Source: CAYPZT01 sp964415435 (GTDB taxonomy: Bacteria > Patescibacteriota > Microgenomatia > UBA1406 > GWC2-37-13). From it: 31,043 nucleotides of DNA. This document shows, piece after piece, positions 7,472 through 15,636 of the stretch. The stretch is from the NCBI GenBank assembly GCA_964415435.1, contig CAYPZT010000010.1:1-31043 (forward strand), read 5' to 3'. The stretch's first letter is position 1. Each line of letters begins with the position of its first letter. The notes beneath the pieces were generated by a model. It saw only the letters and a program-made list of their open reading frames with translations. It was not told the origin of the DNA and did not search any database. The translations under genes and the position numbers were made by a program.

Positions 7472-8068
7472 ATGAGAAAGATTATTGTTGTTGAATTTTC
7501 TACTCTTGATGGTGTCATTCAAGCACCAGGTGACTCCAAAGAAGATGCAGCTGAAGGCTTTAAATACGGCGGATGGATGGGGCCATATTTTGACAAAGAT
7601 AAAATTTTAGGTGAAGAAATGGAAAAACAAATGAAAGAGACCTCTGGTCTTCTTCTTGGACGAAAAACCTACGACATCTTCGTAGAATATTGGCCAGAAC
7701 ACACGGAACCGTGGCCCCAAATCAACAAAGTTCCTAAATATGTTGTCTCAAAAACCCTAAAAAACCCGACTTGGGAAAATACTGTAGTGATAAAAGATAT
7801 CAATGAGTTAAAAAAGCTAAAGAACTCAGATGGTCCAGATTTACAGGTCTATGGAAGTGCAAATCTTGTTCAGACATTAATGGAGCATGATTTGGTAGAT
7901 GAGTTTTGGCTTAAAATATTTCCTCTTACCCTTGGTACAGGGAAAAGATTGTTTGATAAAGGTACAATACCTGCTACCTTCAAGGTTGTTAAATCTAAAA
8001 TTTCCCCAAGTGGTGTCATTATTGCATACTACAAACGCGACGGAGAAGTTAAAACAACGTCTGTCTAA
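7472..8068 (+). CDS. Dihydrofolate reductase-family (RibD C-terminal-like) protein
   Basis: The 198-residue protein starts with 'MRKIIVVEFSTLDGVIQAPG', the usual first strand and loop of YyaP/YwjB-type reductases. It has 'GLLLGRKTYDIF' (about 69-80), then 'LQVYGSANLVQTLMEHDLVD' and 'IFPLTLGTGKRLF', all hallmarks of the RibD_C/DHFR fold that binds NADPH. These stand-alone proteins are widespread accessory reductases; their substrate is generally unknown and need not be dihydrofolate. Length is normal and the frame is intact. The gene stands alone between tRNA-His and a structured 200-base intergenic region. Confidence 0.88.
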   Translation: MRKIIVVEFSTLDGVIQAPGDSKEDAAEGFKYGGWMGPYFDKDKILGEEMEKQMKETSGLLLGRKTYDIFVEYWPEHTEPWPQINKVPKYVVSKTLKNPTWENTVVIKDINELKKLKNSDGPDLQVYGSANLVQTLMEHDLVDEFWLKIFPLTLGTGKRLFDKGTIPATFKVVKSKISPSGVIIAYYKRDGEVKTTSV

Positions 8069-8125
8069 ACAATAGCGAAAGATTTTTGGTAAAAGACTAT
8101 TTCCTGTAAGGATATTTTAGAATAA

Positions 8126-8195
8126 TAAGTCGGACAGCATTCGGTAGTTGACCCCAAACCCTGAGTGATAACCGTCACTGCTAAGTCGTCCGAAT
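8126..8195 (+). other. Intergenic segment with mutually exclusive inverted repeats
   Basis: TCGGAC (8130-8135) can pair with GTCCGA (8188-8193), or ATTCGG (8139-8144) can pair with CCGAAT (8190-8195); the partners overlap, so only one can form. A central hairpin AGTGA/TCACT (8164-8179) fits inside both. TAAGTCG occurs twice (8126 and 8182). This could be a small RNA, leader or protein-binding site. Confidence 0.3.
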
Positions 8196-8236
8196 ACTAC
8201 TACATTCTACTTTAGATACTTATCCAAAAATTAATA

Positions 8237-8265
8237 TTGTTAACGTATTTAAAAATCACTATAAG
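8237..8265 (+). promoter_or_regulatory. Promoter of the SDR gene
   Basis: TTGTTA (8237-8242) and TATAAG (8260-8265) are separated by 17 bases. The -10 box ends six bases before the ATG at 8272, again predicting a leaderless message. Confidence 0.5.
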
Positions 8266-8271
8266 TAGAAT

Positions 8272-9084
8272 ATGAGTGGTATTGTGCCTCTTCAAAAATT
8301 GCTCGACTTAACTGGCAAGACTGCAATCGTCACCGGCGGAGCCATAGGTATAGGATATGGTATCTCCTATCGCCTGGCCGAGGCGGGGGCAAACGTAGTT
8401 ATCGCCAACCGCACCGCCGATGAAGGAGAAAAATCCACCCAGAAGTTGTCCGATAATGGTTTTCGTGTAAAGGCCATAGGAACCGATGTGTCTAATGAAG
8501 AGGAAGTCAGACAGCTTGTTGAAAACACCGCTTCTATCTATGGATCTGTTGATATTCTCGTGAATAACGCTGGGATTTATCCTTCCCTCCCCGTTTCCAA
8601 AATGTCTTTACAGGACTTTGAAAAAGTAATAGGAGTGAATTTAAAAGGAGTTTTTCTTACGACGAAATATGTATCTGAACAGATGATAAAACAAGGAAAG
8701 GGCGGGAAGATCATCAACATTACCTCAATCGATGCGCTACATCCATCTTCCATTGGTCTGGCTCATTACGATGCTTCAAAACATGGAGTGTGGGGATTCA
8801 CAAAAAATGTCGCTCTTGAACTCGCGCCTCATAAAATATGGGTAAATGCAGTTGCGCCGGGAGGCATAATTACTGAAGGTGTGAGGAGAATGCAGTCGGA
8901 ACATCCGGCAACGGCAAATATTGATATGACGAAAGTCATGGAGGCGTTTTTAGCTAAAATTCCGATGCATCGGATGGGTGAATCGGACGACATCGGAAAA
9001 GTTGCCTTGTTTCTGGCCTCGGACATGTCATCCTATATGACAGGTACTCAGATCGTGGTTGACGGGGGTGTACTTCTATCCTAA
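8272..9084 (+). CDS. Short-chain dehydrogenase/reductase (SDR)
   Basis: The 270-residue protein is a classical SDR. The nucleotide-binding motif is T21-G-G-A-I-G-I-G, the structural motif is N98-N-A-G, and the catalytic set is S152, Y166 and K170 (Y-D-A-S-K). 'ASDMSSYMTGTQIVVDGG' near the end is the usual C-terminal signature. It would use NAD(P)H to oxidise or reduce a carbonyl or alcohol; 3-oxoacyl-ACP reductase and glucose-1-dehydrogenase-like enzymes are the closest general classes. An asparagine and arginine after the second strand ('IANRT') hint at NADP preference. No fatty-acid genes adjoin it, so the substrate stays open. Confidence 0.92.
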   Translation: MSGIVPLQKLLDLTGKTAIVTGGAIGIGYGISYRLAEAGANVVIANRTADEGEKSTQKLSDNGFRVKAIGTDVSNEEEVRQLVENTASIYGSVDILVNNAGIYPSLPVSKMSLQDFEKVIGVNLKGVFLTTKYVSEQMIKQGKGGKIINITSIDALHPSSIGLAHYDASKHGVWGFTKNVALELAPHKIWVNAVAPGGIITEGVRRMQSEHPATANIDMTKVMEAFLAKIPMHRMGESDDIGKVALFLASDMSSYMTGTQIVVDGGVLLS

Positions 9085-9086
9085 TC

Positions 9087-9560
9087 TTACGGATTCAGCA
9101 ATACTATAAAGAGGTTAAGTATCGATGCAAAACTTACCCATGCAAGATACGGAATCAAAAGAATGGATGCTGTCCGTGATACCCTAGAAAACGTGATCAC
9201 GGTGGCAAGAATCGAAAGCCAAAGCAGCACAATATCCGCCAAGCCTAGAATCGGCGAGCGAAGACCAAAAAAGAGAATCGACCACGCAAAGTTGAGGGCA
9301 AGCTGCAAAGTAAATATGCTCAAAGCTTTTTTGACCTGCTTCTTTTGGATGCCTTTACTCCACACAATGTATGCAGATATTCCCATCATAAGATACAGAA
9401 GCGTCCAGACTGGTCCGAATACCCAATTTGGCGGAGCGAACGACGGTTTGTTCAAAAAGGCGTACCATGTAGGAACCGCAGAAGCAGTAAACGGCGTTCC
9501 CAGAAGGCCCACCGCTTCACAGAGTATAATAAATACAAGCAAAGAGAAAACTTTGTTCAT
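9087..9560 (-). CDS. tspO: TspO/MBR-family membrane protein
   Basis: The 157-residue protein has five membrane helices and the TspO signatures: 'WYAFLNKPSFAPPNWVFGPVW' region (about 32-52), 'WTLLYLMMGISAY', and 'LALNFAWSILFFGLRSP' (about 87-103). TspO proteins bind porphyrins and other hydrophobic ligands and affect tetrapyrrole or stress responses in bacteria. The gene is convergent with the SDR gene (two-base gap). A minus-strand TATACT box (9574-9569) ends eight bases before the ATG. Confidence 0.92.
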   Translation of the reverse strand: MNKVFSLLVFIILCEAVGLLGTPFTASAVPTWYAFLNKPSFAPPNWVFGPVWTLLYLMMGISAYIVWSKGIQKKQVKKALSIFTLQLALNFAWSILFFGLRSPILGLADIVLLWLSILATVITFSRVSRTASILLIPYLAWVSFASILNLFIVLLNP

Positions 9561-9568
9561 CGCGTTTC

Positions 9569-9593
9569 AGTATATAGAATTCTCTGCTAAAAT
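9569..9593. promoter_or_regulatory. Divergent -10 boxes for tspO and the YdeI-like gene
   Basis: Minus-strand TATACT (9574-9569) ends eight bases before the tspO ATG at 9560. Plus-strand TAAAAT (9588-9593) ends seven bases before the ATG at 9601. The starts are only 40 bases apart. Confidence 0.45.
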
Positions 9594-9600
9594 TTCAATT

Positions 9601-10155
9601 ATGTCAGCGATTCATTTCCAAACAAAACTTACTCGTATAAAAGATTGGACTATTCTTCACCTTCCAAAAGAAGCTAGCGCAAAGCTTCCGTCACGCGGTA
9701 TGATAATGGTTTCAGGAACTCTCAACGGTGTTCAATTTAAGACGCTGCTTGAACCAGACGGTGCATATGGGCCCGGCAAAAAACCGAGTCATTGGTTTAA
9801 ACCTGAAAAAAGATTACTTGATAAAGCTCATGCCGCGAGCGGTGACATGGTTGAAGTTTCACTTGAACCCACCACGGAGTGGATTGAACCGGAAGTTCCC
9901 GAGGACCTGAAAAAAGCATTGTCGGCTTCACCGAAAGCAGAAATGCTTTGGAAAGACATCACCCCGCTCGCCCGCTGGGACTGGATACGCTGGATACGCG
10001 CCGTCAAAACTCCTGAGACCCGACAAAAACATATTGTAGTCGCGCTTGATAAACTTAATAAGGGAATGAGACGTCCCTGTTGTTTTAACCGTAATCTTTG
10101 TAGCGAGCCATATGTATCCCACAACTGGAAACTTGTTGACCCCTCAAATGAATAA
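9601..10155 (+). CDS. DUF1905/OmdA (YdeI-like) protein
   Basis: The 184-residue protein begins with a DUF1905 beta-barrel-like domain (about 3-90, with 'LPSRGMIMVSGTLNGVQFKTLLEPDG'-type strands) and continues with a bacteriocin-protection YdeI/OmdA helical module ('VPEDLKKALSASPKAEMLWKDI', 'RWIRAVKTPETRQKHI'). Related proteins are linked to stress and osmotic tolerance, but the biochemical role is not established. The frame stays open far upstream, antisense to tspO; the ATG at 9601 fits the family start and the -10 box seven bases before it. The last bases overlap the following DUF1801 gene by eight bases, suggesting an operon. Confidence 0.82.
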   Translation: MSAIHFQTKLTRIKDWTILHLPKEASAKLPSRGMIMVSGTLNGVQFKTLLEPDGAYGPGKKPSHWFKPEKRLLDKAHAASGDMVEVSLEPTTEWIEPEVPEDLKKALSASPKAEMLWKDITPLARWDWIRWIRAVKTPETRQKHIVVALDKLNKGMRRPCCFNRNLCSEPYVSHNWKLVDPSNE

Positions 10156-10537
10156 AGATATACAGGCTTACAATAATTCTAAAACTCCCGAAGATAAAGA
10201 GATCTGTGATGTGCTTGCAAAAATAATTACCACTTCTCTTCCTGAAAAGGAAAGCAAGATTTGGCATGCACATCCTGTGTGGTTTTTGGATGGTAATCCT
10301 ATCGTCGGATATCATAAATTAAAAGACAGCGTGAGGCTTTTATTCTGGAGCGGTCAATCCTTCGACGAACCGGGACTTAAAAAAGAAGGCTCGTTTAAAG
10401 CAGCGGAGGCAAGATACACGAGTGCAGAACAGATCAGTGAAAAAGATTTGAATCGTTGGCTTAAAAGAGCGAAGGAGATACAGTGGGATTACAAAAATAT
10501 TGTTAAACGCAAAGGCCGGTTAGAAAGACTGAAATAA
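10148..10537 (+). CDS. DUF1801-domain protein
   Basis: The 129-residue protein has the DUF1801 pattern: an N-terminal helix ('MNKDIQAYN'), 'ESKIWHAHPVWFLDGNPIVGY' and 'LLFWSGQSFDEP', then a helical tail. The fold is related to the frataxin/YdhG-like group, and members often sit beside OmdA/YdeI genes as here; their activity is unknown. ATG 10148 gives the usual family N-terminus and an eight-base overlap with the gene before. An in-frame ATG at 10112 would add 12 residues. No Shine-Dalgarno is visible. Confidence 0.8.
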   Translation: MNKDIQAYNNSKTPEDKEICDVLAKIITTSLPEKESKIWHAHPVWFLDGNPIVGYHKLKDSVRLLFWSGQSFDEPGLKKEGSFKAAEARYTSAEQISEKDLNRWLKRAKEIQWDYKNIVKRKGRLERLK

Positions 10538-10540
10538 GAT

Positions 10541-11404
10541 ATGTCGTATTTACTTTTTGCATGGACCGCTTCAGTAGCTTCCGCGCTTGTTGTAATAGTA
10601 GCTAAGCTGACCACAAAACGCGCCATCAAAAACCCGTGGCTTTTTAATTTCCTTTGGTCGATCGTAGTCGTACTGTTTGTTACTCCTCTCGCCATCTTAA
10701 ATCACGCGTCGATTCCAGAGGCGTGGATGCCCATTTTACTTACCGGAATCTCTTCCGCGGCCTTTTATATCTTCTATTCACTTGCTATCTACCGGCTGGA
10801 TGTTTCAACCCTCTCCCCTCTTTTTAATTTCAGAACAATATTCGCTGTCATCATAGGAATCATTTTTTTACAAGAATATTTTACCGTCTACCAATATGTA
10901 CTTATCGGTGTTGTAATTATTGCCGGCATTTTTGCAACGATGGATGAGAAGTTTAGTTTAAAGTCATTTTTTAATCCTTCAATCGGTATCGCAATGCTTG
11001 CCATGATCGCACTTGCTATAAATAACGCTTCTATAAAATGGGCGTCTGCTTATAACGATGTATGGACTGTAAACATGTGGTCTGCAGTCGTTGGACTCAT
11101 CGCCATCGTTCCTACCATTCCCCTTTTTGCAAAAGAATTGCCCAAGTTAAAACCACAGCAGATTGCGCCGATCGGACTTATGGGATTATTTCAGACTCTG
11201 ACAAACTTTGCTCTCACAAGTGCACTTGCCGTAAATGTAGGAATAACATCAATCATCATGTCTATTCCTTTATCGATGATCTTTGCAGTTCTTTTTTCTA
11301 TTTTCGCGCCAAAATTACTAGAAAAACACACAGCAAAAATTTATCTTATACGTTTCATTGCTGCGGCAGTCATGATCGTAGGAGCATTTCAACTATCCCA
11401 GTGA
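10541..11404 (+). CDS. EamA/DMT-family transporter
   Basis: The 287-residue protein has ten hydrophobic segments arranged as two repeats of five, the drug/metabolite transporter (EamA) plan. 'ISTLSPLFNFRTIFAVIIGIIFLQE'-like sequence at the end of the first repeat (about 87-110) and 'NVGITSIIMSIPLSMIFAVLFS' in the second are typical. It would export a small metabolite across the inner membrane; the substrate cannot be deduced. It starts three bases after the DUF1801 stop and closes this three-gene plus-strand group. It is convergent with the VOC gene. Confidence 0.88.
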   Translation: MSYLLFAWTASVASALVVIVAKLTTKRAIKNPWLFNFLWSIVVVLFVTPLAILNHASIPEAWMPILLTGISSAAFYIFYSLAIYRLDVSTLSPLFNFRTIFAVIIGIIFLQEYFTVYQYVLIGVVIIAGIFATMDEKFSLKSFFNPSIGIAMLAMIALAINNASIKWASAYNDVWTVNMWSAVVGLIAIVPTIPLFAKELPKLKPQQIAPIGLMGLFQTLTNFALTSALAVNVGITSIIMSIPLSMIFAVLFSIFAPKLLEKHTAKIYLIRFIAAAVMIVGAFQLSQ

Positions 11405-11405
11405 T

Positions 11406-11810
11406 TCAGGATTTGGAGCCAATATAGACTATTTCAAAAAGGACTTTGTCCGGAGATTCGAACATTATTTGATAATAGGTCTGGCCTTCCGATGAAAACT
11501 CGGGACGATGGCGAGGAGTATCGTGCAGAGGTTTAACATTATTCTTCCTAAGAAAACTTACTACCTCATCAATATCTTTTTGTTCTTCTACTCTCAAGGC
11601 AACGTGACTTACTCCAAGGTCATCAGAACTGCTCTCTTTTAAATTTGGCGCCTTTAAAAACCATATATCTCCATTCGTTTCACTTTTGAATCCTACCACT
11701 GCATCTTCTTCAAAGATAATCCCCCAACCTAAAAACGACATGAGATCTTTATAGAAAGAAATATTCGCAAAATCTATATTAATCTGGAGATGATAAAGAA
11801 ACGATTTCAT
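11406..11810 (-). CDS. VOC-superfamily (glyoxalase-like) protein
   Basis: The 134-residue protein has two paired beta-alpha-beta-beta-beta units as in glyoxalase I/bleomycin-resistance proteins. 'LQINIDFANISFYKDLMSFLGW' is the first unit, and 'GVSHVALRVEEQKDIDEVVSFLRK' with the final 'IMFESPDKVLFEIVYI' is the second. Potential metal ligands are H in 'VSHVAL' and E in 'LFEIVY'; an N-terminal histidine is less clear (the first strand has Gln/Asn instead). ATG 11810 is chosen; the open frame further upstream overlaps the neighbouring gene. It begins one base after the stop of that gene (TAATATG), so they are probably co-transcribed. Confidence 0.82.
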   Translation of the reverse strand: MKSFLYHLQINIDFANISFYKDLMSFLGWGIIFEEDAVVGFKSETNGDIWFLKAPNLKESSSDDLGVSHVALRVEEQKDIDEVVSFLRKNNVKPLHDTPRHRPEFSSEGQTYYQIMFESPDKVLFEIVYIGSKS

Positions 11811-11811
11811 A

Positions 11812-12582
11812 TTAGTTATTACTAAAACTATTAAGAAGTTGTCCTGTTCGAATGCTATATATATTGAGTCCTTTTGATGGTCCAAAACTTTCCGGATCCT
11901 CTGAATAATAAATATCTATTGCTATCGCTGGGTCTGGACGGCTGACATACCAGTTAACCACATGACCTTTTGCATTTCCGCTCACATCAACATCACCTCC
12001 AACGAAATTTATCTGCTCCAATGTTTCATAATTGAATAAAGATATTGAAGGATAACCACCAAAAGTTCTACACATAATGTAAAGCACTAGTCTATCCTCC
12101 TTAAGAAGCGTGTTTACCGAAATATCGTTATCTTTCCTCTGAATCTCATAGTCATCTATAAAACACGGTGTGGGCTGTTTGGAAAGCTCCTTATACGTGT
12201 CTGGCGTAATCAAATAATGAGTTCTGTTCCCGTTCCCATTTAGATTGACCGTTTCAATAAGCCAATTATTGTCCTCTCGTATTCTAATTGCATTGACGAT
12301 CTCCTTTCCATGAAATAGCGTTTGTGCATTTGAGTAAGTTTTTTCCATTTCTTTTTTGAATCTTTCTATCTGTTGAGTTTTGTATTCGATTCTGGCCTCT
12401 GCTTCTTTTGTTGGTTGCACACTAAGAATTTGAGCTTCAGTTATATTTTGTTTTCTTGGATCTGTTTCCGTCCTAACTCCATTCATTTTTTCCTGATAGC
12501 GTGTCCCTACAAGAAACGAGGCAATGACAACAAGGACCGATATGAGTGCTGTCAGGATTATAAAATTTCTTGATATGAACAT
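11812..12582 (-). CDS. Membrane-anchored extracytoplasmic protein of unknown function
   Basis: I do not recognise this 256-residue protein. It has an N-terminal signal anchor (about 7-27), a helical Lys/Glu-rich stretch (about 55-85) and a beta-rich domain (about 95-256) with motifs such as 'NWLIETVNLNGNGNRTHYLI' and 'PSISLFNYETLEQINFVGGD'. Two cysteines (about 139 and 171) could form a disulfide outside the cell. It lies between the PL7-like gene and the VOC gene on the same strand. A TAGAAT directly abuts the ATG. Confidence 0.6.
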   Translation of the reverse strand: MFISRNFIILTALISVLVVIASFLVGTRYQEKMNGVRTETDPRKQNITEAQILSVQPTKEAEARIEYKTQQIERFKKEMEKTYSNAQTLFHGKEIVNAIRIREDNNWLIETVNLNGNGNRTHYLITPDTYKELSKQPTPCFIDDYEIQRKDNDISVNTLLKEDRLVLYIMCRTFGGYPSISLFNYETLEQINFVGGDVDVSGNAKGHVVNWYVSRPDPAIAIDIYYSEDPESFGPSKGLNIYSIRTGQLLNSFSNN

Positions 12583-12611
12583 ATTCTAAAGTATTTCACA
12601 CCTCTCAATAA

Positions 12612-13559
12612 TTACTGATGCGTAACATTGAGGCTATAAATACGAACCTCGCCATAATTACTTTCATTGCAGTCCCCCGACGCTTCGCGACTGCAGTTTG
12701 ACTGTGTGTAGGCACCGGCTTTGAAATATGCCCCTGAGTAACTTTTATCAAGAGTGTACGTAGGACTGCTTTCCCCGTTATAGAATATATTTGTCTTGCC
12801 GTCTTTGACTTCAAACTTCACTGTAAATCGTTTGCCAAGCTCATAGTTGGAATCAATTGTTTTTACATTATCGCCATCCACATTGACATATAAATTTGGA
12901 TACTCAAGACGTATAACGATCACATCATCATCCGCGTCATGAATCTGGCCTGCCACCACATGTTTTTTAGTTTTGGGTACCGCAGTTATAGCTTGGTCTA
13001 TTGACATCGTATGTGTGCCCGAAGTTGATGACCAACTCGCATTTTTTTTACCCGAATCTGTCATTTCGCGAAGCTCCGAGCGAGGGTATCCGGAGCCCGA
13101 AGTTGTCACACCATCGACAGGCGCCCGAAACTGAACAAAGCTTTTATCTTCGGCCGCTATAAACCATGGGCTTATCTTGAAGGTATTCAGCTCTGTCTGC
13201 TTTATTTCCCTCGGTTTTTCAGATTCGCCAAGTGGCAGTGTTTCTTTCCAATTGGTTAGATCAAAAACTTGCGAAGGATATCCGTTTCCTACCGCAGTAT
13301 TGACTCCGGAAGGGGACGGTGTTGATGGTACAGGTGTTGATGGAGCTTTTGTCATAGTAGCGAATATACCAGTCGGAGTAACGGTAGGCTTTTTTACTGG
13401 AGATAACCGCATTATTTTTGTCGCCTTTCCTGCAACCATAGGTACGTGCGTAGCGCTCAACCGAATCTTTGGAAGGGTAGACATGATAAGAAAAACGATA
13501 AATCCTCCTACTGCTCCACCAATAATATACTGCTTATATTTCAGGAATGACTGCATCAT
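12612..13559 (-). CDS. Membrane-anchored polysaccharide lyase family 7 (alginate-lyase-like) protein
   Basis: The 315-residue protein has an N-terminal membrane anchor (about 10-30), a Thr/Pro/Ser stalk (about 55-90) and a catalytic-type domain (about 97-315). The three PL7 signatures are all present: R160-S-E-L-R-E165, Q205-I-H207 and Y278-F-K-A-G-A-Y-T-Q286. In PL7 lyases these form the active-site groove of the jelly roll that cleaves alginate by beta-elimination, and a QIH motif is often associated with polyguluronate preference. Key residues are intact, so activity is likely, though another uronate glycan could be the substrate. ATG 13559 or 13556 may be used; a TAGACT box ends six bases before the second. 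Confidence 0.88.
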   Translation of the reverse strand: MMQSFLKYKQYIIGGAVGGFIVFLIMSTLPKIRLSATHVPMVAGKATKIMRLSPVKKPTVTPTGIFATMTKAPSTPVPSTPSPSGVNTAVGNGYPSQVFDLTNWKETLPLGESEKPREIKQTELNTFKISPWFIAAEDKSFVQFRAPVDGVTTSGSGYPRSELREMTDSGKKNASWSSTSGTHTMSIDQAITAVPKTKKHVVAGQIHDADDDVIVIRLEYPNLYVNVDGDNVKTIDSNYELGKRFTVKFEVKDGKTNIFYNGESSPTYTLDKSYSGAYFKAGAYTQSNCSREASGDCNESNYGEVRIYSLNVTHQ

Positions 13560-13591
13560 ATAAGTCTACTCTATTTTACAGCCAATGCATC

Positions 13592-13619
13592 TTGAGAATT
13601 ACGAAATTAGGAGTACAAT
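13592..13619 (+). promoter_or_regulatory. Promoter of the small basic membrane protein gene
   Basis: TTGAGA (13592-13597) and TACAAT (13614-13619) are separated by 16 bases. The start codon at 13634 lies 14 bases beyond, giving a short leader. Confidence 0.5.
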
Positions 13620-13633
13620 ACGTTTAACTTTTT

Positions 13634-13981
13634 ATGAAAATTACGACAGCTTTATTTCTAGTTTCGATTTTTTGCATTTCACTTCTCTATCCTATCTTGT
13701 TTTACGTACTGCCCGTTTTCCTCTCAGTTAGTACGCTACTTGGAGCTGCTGTTTTTACATTCAGCATATTAACCGCGCTTACTGCAATTGTTTTTTTCTT
13801 ACTGGGTGTATTGAGCCTTATCGTCCAGGCTTCTCATATAGTTACCATCTCTTTTAGACACAGCAGACGTTCAAGCTATCCATACCGCTTGTCGATCAAA
13901 ATAGACGCGCGTCTCTTAAAATTTCTTCATATCCGATCTACTCGCTTCATGCGAATACGCCGAATAAGCCGACACCATTAA
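13634..13981 (+). CDS. Small two-pass membrane protein with a basic tail
   Basis: I do not recognise this 115-residue protein. Two or three hydrophobic segments (about 4-30, 34-65) are followed by a strongly basic, Arg/His/Ser-rich tail (about 70-115) that would face the cytoplasm. The gene has its own promoter and is followed at its stop codon by a hairpin terminator, which supports it being real. The basic tail could contact nucleic acid or acidic lipid; this is conjecture. Confidence 0.55.
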   Translation: MKITTALFLVSIFCISLLYPILFYVLPVFLSVSTLLGAAVFTFSILTALTAIVFFLLGVLSLIVQASHIVTISFRHSRRSSYPYRLSIKIDARLLKFLHIRSTRFMRIRRISRHH

Positions 13982-14008
13982 AAAGGGCGGCCTTCCGGCC
14001 ACCCTTTT
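13981..14008. terminator. Bidirectional rho-independent terminator
   Basis: AAAAGGG-C-GGCC, loop TTCC, then GGCC-A-CCCTTTT forms a symmetric hairpin flanked by A and T runs. It serves the convergent genes ending at 13981 (plus) and 14038 (minus). Confidence 0.8.
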
Positions 14009-14037
14009 AACTTAAGTATCGGCAAATATAATTATAT

Positions 14038-14328
14038 TTATCGATCCTGTCTAAAACCGCCTCCGCCGCCACCTCTTTCTTCTCGAGGTCGGGCTACGTT
14101 AACGACGATTGCTCTTCCTTCAACTTCTTTCTTATCCATTTCAAGAGCCTTTTGCGCATCAGCTTCGTTTGCAAAAGTGACAAACCCGAAACCTTTTGAT
14201 CTGCCAGTTTGCCTATCAGTGATGACAACAGCCTCCGTAATTTCTCCATATTGGGAGAAGAGTTCCTTAAGACCATTTGAATCTATAGCCCAAGGAAGAC
14301 TTCCTATGAATAATTTATTTTTTTCCAT
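14038..14328 (-). CDS. RRM-type RNA-binding protein, Gly-rich tail
   Basis: The 96-residue protein is a single RNA recognition motif. RNP2 is L-F-I-G-S-L (6-11) and RNP1 is K-G-F-G-F-V-T-F (45-52), with the aromatic residues needed for RNA stacking intact. A Gly-rich, Arg-ending tail follows. Small bacterial RRM proteins of this type bind single-stranded RNA and are often cold-induced. Unlike most genes here it has a long leader of roughly 90 bases and a very strong Shine-Dalgarno, so its translation is probably regulated separately. It stands alone with a terminator behind it. Confidence 0.95.
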   Translation of the reverse strand: MEKNKLFIGSLPWAIDSNGLKELFSQYGEITEAVVITDRQTGRSKGFGFVTFANEADAQKALEMDKKEVEGRAIVVNVARPREERGGGGGGFRQDR

Positions 14329-14338
14329 TTATACTACA

Positions 14339-14350
14339 CACCTCCTTTCT
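14339..14350 (-). promoter_or_regulatory. Extended Shine-Dalgarno of the RRM gene
   Basis: AGAAAGGAGGTG on the minus strand matches the complement of the usual 3' end of bacterial 16S rRNA over 12 bases. AGGAGG lies 12 bases before the ATG at 14328. Tandem TATACT boxes (14436-14425, minus) further upstream probably drive it and give a leader of about 90 bases. Confidence 0.75.
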
Positions 14351-14499
14351 AAAGTTTTTTTTATCGTAAATGAAGTAATCCGAGTTAAGAAATGTGTACA
14401 TGCAGTCTTCAAATATCTCTCAATAGTATAAGTATATCATAGTTCTGAGAAAGTAAAGGCCTTCAGAAGAAATGGTTTCTGTTCCTATTACTATTCCTA

Positions 14500-14505
14500 T
14501 ATAAT
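14500..14505 (+). promoter_or_regulatory. -10 box of the sugar dehydrogenase gene
   Basis: TATAAT ends exactly six bases before the ATG at 14512, predicting a leaderless transcript. Confidence 0.55.
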
Positions 14506-14511
14506 ATTCTT

Positions 14512-15636
14512 ATGCGGATTTTAGGCATTGTACTGCTTTTTATTGCTCTTGTGGTCGGCTTTCTTTTTCTGTTTAGAAATCGTTTGATAGCGCAGCTATT
14601 CAGACCTCGAGTTGAACCCACCTCCTCCACTCTTGTAACAACTGCCATAACCGGAACTTCCCCTTCAGAATCAAGTATTATAGCTTCCAACCTGACTATT
14701 CCATGGGAAGTTGTTTTTCTTCCCGATGATACAATTCTGGTAACCGAAAGATCAGGAAATGTAGTTCGGATAGACACCTCAACACATCTTGTACAAACCA
14801 TCCCCGGCGTCAAACATGTGGGCGAAGGCGGCCTGCTCGGGATGGCTCTCCATCCTGACTTTAAAAAAAATGGCTGGGTTTATTTATACCTGACAACGTC
14901 CGGCAGAAATGGCCTCATAAATCAGGTGGAGCGATATAAGCTTCAGAATAATACATTAACGGACCGCAAAATAATTATAGGAAATATTCCCGGATCCTCG
15001 AATCATGATGGCGGCCGGATCGCATTCGGTCCCGACAATTATCTCTATATAACAACCGGCGACGCAGAAAACCCGAACGCGGCTCAGGATACGTCCACCC
15101 TAAATGGGAAGATACTAAGAATCACTGACGAAGGCACTATTCCAGCCGATAATCCGTTTGGAAACGCTGTCTATTCGTATGGTCACCGTAACCCGCAGAG
15201 CCTCGCTTGGGATAACCAGAAAAGACTATGGGAAACAGAACACGGACCGTCTGGAACACAAACAGGCAACGACGAGGTGAATCTGATAGAAAAGGGTAAA
15301 AATTATGGCTGGCCAGTAATCCGGGGAACAGAAACACATGAAGGTATGGTCTCCCCTGTTATTGAGTCAGGCAGATCGGATACGTGGGCACCAGCCGGTA
15401 TGGCCATTGTAGGAAATGACATTTACTTTAGCGGTCTTCGTGGCGAGGCGCTGTATAAGGCACACATTAATACAGACTCTTCCCTTACCCTGACCAGACT
15501 CCTCGAAGGGAAGTACGGCAGACTGCGCGCTGTAACCTTGGGACCAGATGGCAACCTTTATATATCGACCAGCAACACTGACGGGAGAGGAAATGCACGT
15601 GAAGAAGATGACAAAATCATAAAGATGCCTCTTTAG
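14512..15636 (+). CDS. PQQ-dependent sugar dehydrogenase-type beta-propeller protein (GSDH family)
   Basis: The 374-residue protein has an N-terminal signal anchor (about 1-22) and a six-bladed propeller of the glucose/sorbosone dehydrogenase family. Family hallmarks are 'GEGGLLGMALHPDF' (about 104-117), 'NHDGGRIAFGPDNYLYITTGD', 'YSYGHRNPQSLAWD', 'WETEHGPSG' and 'NDEVNLIEKGKNYGWP'. Related soluble aldose dehydrogenases (such as YliI) oxidise sugars outside the cytoplasm using pyrroloquinoline quinone, with calcium. No PQQ synthesis gene is in view, so the cofactor would have to be scavenged, or the protein may bind sugars without oxidising them. It overlaps the next convergent gene by four bases. 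Confidence 0.9.
   Translation: MRILGIVLLFIALVVGFLFLFRNRLIAQLFRPRVEPTSSTLVTTAITGTSPSESSIIASNLTIPWEVVFLPDDTILVTERSGNVVRIDTSTHLVQTIPGVKHVGEGGLLGMALHPDFKKNGWVYLYLTTSGRNGLINQVERYKLQNNTLTDRKIIIGNIPGSSNHDGGRIAFGPDNYLYITTGDAENPNAAQDTSTLNGKILRITDEGTIPADNPFGNAVYSYGHRNPQSLAWDNQKRLWETEHGPSGTQTGNDEVNLIEKGKNYGWPVIRGTETHEGMVSPVIESGRSDTWAPAGMAIVGNDIYFSGLRGEALYKAHINTDSSLTLTRLLEGKYGRLRAVTLGPDGNLYISTSNTDGRGNAREEDDKIIKMPL

Noticed and set aside
9163..9600. Upstream extension of the YdeI-like protein
   Set aside because: It reads antisense through tspO and does not resemble the family; ATG 9601 starts the conserved domain.
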